Shown here: positions 59,086-64,000 of the stretch, one piece after another
How positions within the stretch are numbered: the first letter of the stretch is position 1
How the letters are laid out: each line of letters starts with the position of its first letter
Source: Uloborus plumipes
Taxonomy: Eukaryota > Arthropoda > Arachnida > Araneae > Uloboridae
NCBI GenBank assembly: GCA_038373865.1
Contig: JAXGGA010002883.1
Coordinates: 1-64,000, forward strand
DNA length: 64,000 nucleotides
Reading direction: 5' to 3'
The notes under the pieces: model-generated
Told to the model about the DNA's origin: nothing
What the model saw: only the letters and a program-made list of their open reading frames with translations
Databases searched by the model: none
Program-made: the position numbers and the translations under genes

Positions 59086-60011
59086 GTATGGAGTTTGCAT
59101 TTCTAACTACTCTTGTTAATAACTTTCACTCTTGTTAATAACTGCCAAACTTGAAAAGTGTAACCCAACAGCCTTGTCTCTCTGAAAGTTTCATTTTTTA
59201 AACAAAGAGTTCGAAAACATCACACTAAGCACATTAATTATCTTCAAATTAACTACCCACAAAGTGATATTTCTGTCATTACTTGACTATACCATAGTGT
59301 GAAAATCAAAAATGAGCTTTGATTTTAAAAAAGGACAAAAAGAAACTACTTTCATTGAGGATCACTGGTAGCTTACATGAGACCTGATGTAATAAAGAAC
59401 AGAGCCTTCAAAAACTACTAAAATTGAATGAAAAATGAAATGATGCCTTATATAGCTTTTTGCTGTACTTTCTACCAATTTGTGCATTATTTATGTTGGT
59501 TTTTAACTTCAATTATAACTAAAATTGAAGAAATTAAAAATAAAGTATGTTCTGGAAGGGCTATTTAATAACATTTGATTGGGAATCATTGCGTTTTAGG
59601 GGATGGCAGAGTTCTTAGTTTTCTTGATTGTCCTGATTTTTCTGACAAAAATATTTTGTCCTGATTTTTTGAAGCTTTAACTAGGTATTCCTGGTTTTTA
59701 AAAATATTTGTTTTATTTTCCATAAAATAGTACCAATTCAGTGATAAAAAAGTTTCTGTTACCAAGAAGGGGAGTCCCTCTGAATTAGGAAAGAACTTAA
59801 ATACATGATTCACTACAAATTGGATATTCTGATTGAGATTTGAGACCTTTTGCATTGTAAAAGTGTTTGAAGTTTTTGAAAGTTTTTTCTGTATAAGCTA
59901 TGTTAAATCAAACTATTTTAGAACAGAGGAAAATCATGATGGGTCAAAAGATCCAGCCTTAGTAAGTTGATCTGCTCGCTCACTTCTGAAAATGTCCCGA
60001 CTCAAAATCCG
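59086..60011 (+). other. Intronic AT-rich sequence, no exon recognised
   Basis: The expected next exon (DQL..DMY/F-F..KE) was looked for and not seen. The 89-codon minus frame at 59586-59855 has no known motif. Confidence 0.5.
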
Positions 60012-60029
60012 TTACCTTCATTATGCAGT

Positions 60030-60120
60030 AGAGTGTCGAAAATCCAAGGTAATAGTGGCTCACAGTACCTTGGACTACTGAATACTCAGATTATCGGGAA
60101 AATTCTTATAGCGGTAAAAA
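60030..60120. mobile_element. pogo/Tigger-like element end (partial)
   Basis: CAGTAGAGTGTCGAAAATCC, then GACTACTGAATACTCAGATTATCGGG resembles the CAGTAGAGTCTCGATTATCCG terminus of pogo/Tigger elements. No opposite end was located. Confidence 0.5.
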
Positions 60121-60269
60121 CGTAACACTTTTTATGCGTTATAAGGAAGTAAGACTATTAATTTCAAGTCATTTTACATATCAAGTTATTTCCAAAGCAT
60201 ATCTAAACACATCTCTAGTAGTCAAAGAATATTCCTTGACACTTGGCGAGTGTCATTAACCTTTTGGAT

Positions 60270-60345
60270 CCGCAGAGCCTGATTACCGCTGGGACACACG
60301 GGGCACAGGCCCCTCCTCTTAGAGTTCAGGAGGGCTCAAAATCAC
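60270..60345. repeat. Possible transposon terminus fragment
   Basis: GAGCCTGATTACCGCTGGGAC and ACGGGGCACAGGCCCC form a GC-rich subterminal-looking patch with a short palindrome. Class unknown. Confidence 0.3.
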
Positions 60346-61189
60346 CTTACTTTATCCAACGCATCCTAAATGCTAAATGCCAGCTGTATATTTTACTATT
60401 AATAGTAAATGCGTTCTGTGTACGTCGACGTATATTTTTGTAATAATAATTTGATAGCATTATTATAATTATTTTTTTAAGTTTGATCTTTGCACAAAAC
60501 TTTTATTTCATTCCGGTATTGTAAGAATTTTTTTACTCGTAACACGTAACTGATATGAGAAGGGGGCGGGGGCCCTGACATAGAAATGTGCCTCATGTCC
60601 AATGTCAGAATGATCGGGCTCTGGATCCGGGCTGTTTTTTGGAAAAAAAAATTTCGACCCAGGTAGTACGACAGTTGAACCACAGATTTCTTTTCCATTG
60701 AAAAGAGAAGGTATAAACTGTCGTACCAGACATATGAAACCTTGAAAAAATCCCCCGCTCCAAAGGGTTCGAGTGAAAATTTCAACCTTGTCCTCCAAAG
60801 AAAAAAGACTTATGGTACAACATGTGTACCGCATGGTTCCCAAAGGTTAACACCAACCTCTCAATACTTTATTATTATTACTTCATTGTATTCACAAAAG
60901 GAAATTTTACAATAGCAAAAGATTCCAATTTTCAGATTAAAATGCAAATCATCTTTTTAGCTTTTACAGCAGCAGGGCATATTTTAAGGGGTTTTTTTTG
61001 GGCAATTGCCCACGCAGTCAAATAACATTGCCCCCACAGTCAAATGAAATTGCCCACCTACATTTTCCTAATTTTTTCCAGCGGTTATGTGTTTCAAATT
61101 TTTTGTTTTATTTTTCTCTAAACAAATGCCACATGAAAACGTGACCTCTAAACCCTTCCCACCAGCAAAAGAGTGAGACAGGACAGGTT

Positions 61190-61331
61190 TCTTATCGCTC
61201 GGACAATTATAGGTATTTCAACTTTGGAGGCTATAGTCCCCGATGCCCCTGTGTCTTCTCAAAGGCGGAGCGTTGCCTGTCAACATTGAAGAGATTTGAA
61301 TGTCCGAGAGGGGAAAGCATTCGCACGTGAT
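61190..61331 (+). pseudogene. Possible hAT transposase C-terminal remnant
   Basis: One + frame reads RYFNFGGYSPRCPCVFSKAE then RCLSTLKRFE and stops at 61329. The string SKAERCLSTLKR resembles the hAT dimerisation motif (S-x-x-AERSFSxLKRIK). It lies upstream of a mid-domain fragment of a KIAA1586-like ORF in a different frame, which is the wrong order for one gene. It may be an unrelated chance match or a separate degraded copy. Confidence 0.3.
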
Positions 61332-61447
61332 TTTTGACTATCGGTTCACAAAGCTTGCTGCTATCACGAAGGATGGTGAATCAGCGAATACTGGCCGCAA
61401 GGCAGGTTTATGGAAGCTACTCGAAGATGAACTAGATAAGAAATTAG
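61299..61447 (+). pseudogene. KIAA1586/hAT-like transposase, 5' fragment
   Basis: The + frame includes AAITKDGESANTGRKAGLWK then LLEDELDKKL, resembling the DGA/DGESxNTGxxxGLW block before the conserved AHR motif in KIAA1586-type hAT-derived proteins. It is interrupted at 61448 by a 1.64-kb element. Across the insertion the frame resumes at 63096 (VTVWCVAHRSDLALE) without gain or loss of a base, once one copy of the 8-bp duplication is discounted. An in-frame TGA lies just before 61299, so the start is missing. Confidence 0.7.
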
Positions 61448-63087
61448 CATAAGCGTAGCGTCGGGGGGGGGGGGGGGCACAGGGGGGCACGTGCCCCCCC
61501 CCCCAACTTGTTGGACACTTGTTCTTTAGAACCTGAAATTTTATCTTTGAATTATTACCCACATGTATGTGGGTGAAGGGGGGGGGGGCACGGAGGAATT
61601 CCGGTTCTTCGTCGAAATTTTTAGTGTTTGGAACCAAATTTTTCCCGAAATTGGGGGACAATTTAAATTTTTTATTTGTTCCTTTCAAGCATTTGCATTC
61701 ATAATCATACCAGAAAAAAAATTAAGTGCTAAATTCATGAAAGTAACAAGAAAAGTCGTACAGTGCATAATGCAACAAAGTACACCATTTATTCTTGTCT
61801 AGAAACTACTTTACATTACGTAATTTGTGTAGAAGTAGATAATCTGAATGCATAAGTATTGTCTCAAATTGATTTATAAACTTCTTACTTAAATACTATG
61901 GCAAGTAAGAACATTTAGGCTTATATTTATAATCGTTTTCGGTACAGATTGTTTTTTTTTTTTTTTTTTTTTTTTCAGAACTCATTTTCGAATCTTTTCA
62001 AGTTGTATCATTGTAATATGACAATTTTCCTAGCTGATAATTTGCAAAAATGTAATACATATAATTATTTTAACTGATATATTGCTGTAAAAGCAAACAA
62101 TTTAAATTTATATAATTGTTTACTATTATTTTGCTTCAATTGTGTTTTTATAATTTTAATGAGTGCGTTTTGAATGACAATTTTTTCCCCTGTGTCTCTT
62201 TTTTTTTTTTTTTGAGTAAGTGATATATTTCTTCATTTCTTCCCATATTGGATAACAAGCTTGGTCACTAGGGTCAAAGGTAGTGTTCCTAACCGCTAGA
62301 TCAGATGGGATTGTTAGTATAAAAATAACTTTATTAAAAGCCTCATTTCAGAAATTTTTCATGTATAGTATTTTTCCCTCCTCTCTCATCCTTCAATTAC
62401 TAATCGATTATCGTCAACGATTTGTCAAAACGCAAACCGATCTTATTTAGATAGAACGGTTAACTATTAAAGGGTGTTTGTTTGCCCATTTTTTCTCATA
62501 TTTTTGTCACCTCAATTACTTCATATAAGGCCTCAAAATGCTGAATTTTGTATCTATTTTTTAAAATTTCTCCCGGGGGAGAATCCCCCGGACCCCCCGT
62601 GATATTGGGAATATTCTACTCTACACTCCACTTAAAAAAGGGGTAATTGCATCATTCTTCTGATACCTATCCCACTACTAGGTGAATTAAAAAAAAAAAA
62701 AGACAGCGAGGGCATCAAAAAGAGAGAAAAGGCATATGGGGGGGGGAGGGGGGTCCGCGAAAAAGACACACTAAGTAAACAAATGGTCGGTTTTGCTACC
62801 CCAATTTTCTTAAAAATAAAAGGAGCTTGATGGGGGGACGTAACGGGGCTGCGGGCCTAGTTGAATCTAATTCCGCCCTGGTTATTCAGGGAAAAAAATG
62901 GATTAATGGTGTGTGCAATTCATTGGAAAAGTAAGAACGAATTTTCCTCCAACGAATAATCTAAGGGGGAAAAGGGGGGGGGTGCAAAATCTTTTTGGAG
63001 TGTAGGCGGAGCAAACGCTCCGCCTACACTCCAAAAATTCTAGACCTGTGCCCCCCTCCCAAAACTTTTGGTCACGCTACGCCTATG
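61448..63087. mobile_element. TIR element CATAAGCGTAGCGT, 1.64 kb, inserted in a transposase ORF
   Basis: The ends are CATAAGCGTAGCGTC and GTCACGCTACGCCTATG, inverted repeats differing at a few bases. The 8-bp flank GAAATTAG is perfect (61440-61447, 63088-63095), consistent with hAT insertion. G/C homopolymers lie at both ends (61463-61477, 61494-61504, 62975-62982). A perfect 21-bp-arm hairpin with loop AAAC is at 62992-63037. No transposase frame was recognised. Confidence 0.8.
62992..63037. repeat. Perfect hairpin near the right end of the 1.64-kb element
   Basis: The left arm TTTTTGGAGTGTAGGCGGAG plus C pairs perfectly with GCTCCGCCTACACTCCAAAAA around AAAC. It is flanked by G-rich and C-rich runs that could extend the pairing. 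Confidence 0.85.
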
Positions 63088-64000
63088 GAAATTAGTAACA
63101 GTGTGGTGCGTTGCACACAGAAGCGATTTAGCATTAGAAAATGTAGTGTCGTCAGTCCCTGAACTCACACTATGGAGAGCAAATCTCAGCGGTATTTTGA
63201 CCTATTACCGAAAATCGGCAAGACACACAAAATCGCTTGTGATTATTTTTCCAGAGTATAGAGCTTTTTCCCGCCACTTTGAAGTCCGTTTTGCTGAACA
63301 TATCAGGAATGAAATTGAAGCGGTTATCAAAAATTTGCCTTATTGTCGGAAACAGTGGTAGAATATCATATCTGACTCGGAAGAGGACAAAAAAGACAAG
63401 AATATTGCAAAAGGGATGTTAAACATGTGGGAAGAGAGTTCTTTACAATTTCAACTGACTTTAGTCATGGGTGAACATTTGCCGCATATTTCAAAGCCTT
63501 CAAGAAAATTTTCAAAAAAGTAATATCATTCCTTCAGACATCATCACAGTTTTGAATATTGCCATAACTAAACTAGAGTTAATGATAAATGCGCCTTATT
63601 CCGCTGGTTACGAAGCTTGCAAGAAGTCGACGACCATAAAAGAAGCTACTTCCAGTGAATGTAGGGAGAAAGGCAATTCTAATGTCACAACATTTTCAAG
63701 ACGTTTTAAATCCATAAGACAAGAAATTGTCCTATCATCAATAAATTTTCTGAAGGATAAAATTGATGACGAACAGGCCGAAACTTTAAAAACCGCCAAA
63801 GCCTTATGCGTTGCAGGATCAGCGGCAGAATTAATCTCCGTTGGAAAAAATTTACTTTCCAACCTGTTTCCGAATGAAGTTGCTGAATTTGCGGATTCGG
63901 TTTGTGAAAGCTGGCCGCTTATTGCTGAAATTCCCAATCTGCCAGCGAATTCGGACACTGGTTCCTGCACTTCCACCAGATTAAAGAAAATGTTCGTCGT
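63088..64000 (+). pseudogene. KIAA1586/hAT-like transposase, 3' part, runs off the window
   Basis: After the insertion the frame gives VTVWCVAHRSDLALENVVSS, an AHR-containing block typical of hAT-derived proteins, then PEYRAFSRHFEVRFAEHI. There is an in-frame TAG at 63359-63361. The same frame continues through MWEESSLQFQLTLVMGEHL to about 63490, where coding shifts to a third frame and stays open from about 63500 to the window end (SDIITVLNIAITKLELMINA, AGSAAELISVGKNLLSNLFP). One stop, one frameshift and the upstream insertion make it a pseudogene. hAT-derived domains like this are also found in host proteins, but the damage argues for a dead transposon. Confidence 0.72.

Noticed and set aside
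60477..60843. Minus-strand frames of 102 and 111 codons
   Set aside because: Two overlapping frames with no shared motif; the region looks like degraded repeat.
63608..63976. 122-codon minus-strand frame
   Set aside because: It is the shadow of the + strand KIAA1586-like reading frame, which has the recognisable protein pattern.

Overview
The window looks like nuclear DNA from an arthropod. A chelicerate, perhaps a spider, is the best guess. It is AT-rich and intron-rich, there are no bacterial-style gene arrays, and most of the sequence is transposable-element debris of types I recall from spider genomes, such as Helitron-like elements starting TCTCTACTAATAATAAAGC. The organism is inferred; no sequence here names it.

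One cellular gene can be supported. Five exons on the + strand (45953-46100, 56727-56806, 56946-57057, 58509-58585, 58962-59085) join in frame, with GT/AG borders, into about 180 codons of the N-terminal BAR domain of a RICH/Nadrin-type Rho GTPase-activating protein (ARHGAP17/ARHGAP44/SH3BP1; RhoGAP92B in flies). The first exon was not found. The remaining BAR, RhoGAP and tail exons must lie beyond the window. The first intron seen is 10.6 kb and holds several Helitrons and other repeats.

The rest is a mobile-element landscape. From left to right: a hAT-type MITE and a 1.7-kb Helitron-like element (2.3-4.5 kb); TA-flanked MITEs built from TGTAAAA palindromes (eight clusters); a giant 2.96-kb foldback (12.1-15.1 kb); a tandem duplication split by a MITE (15.5-17.1 kb); another Helitron-like element (19.3-20.4 kb); a second giant foldback of 2.77 kb (24.8-27.6 kb); a TA-flanked mariner-like MITE (31.4 kb); a second 1.7-kb Helitron copy (32.1-33.8 kb); a three-element hAT nest with perfect 8-bp target duplications (35.0-39.8 kb); a piggyBac-like MITE (41.8 kb); a retrotransposon remnant next to the first exon (45.4-45.9 kb); minus-strand Helitrons and a small foldback derived from a transposon ORF (46.8-49.4 kb); a TIR element next to a head-to-tail Helitron pair (52.3-54.1 kb); and a broken KIAA1586/hAT-like transposase gene interrupted by a 1.64-kb element (61.2-64.0 kb).

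The most unusual structures are the two giant foldbacks. Each has arms of about 1.4 kb and a short loop. Both begin with a similar ATTCCAT terminus, both are flanked by a short direct repeat, and both carry mirrored copies of a short coding remnant. No RNA genes or CRISPR arrays were recognised, and no bacterial or viral genes were found.
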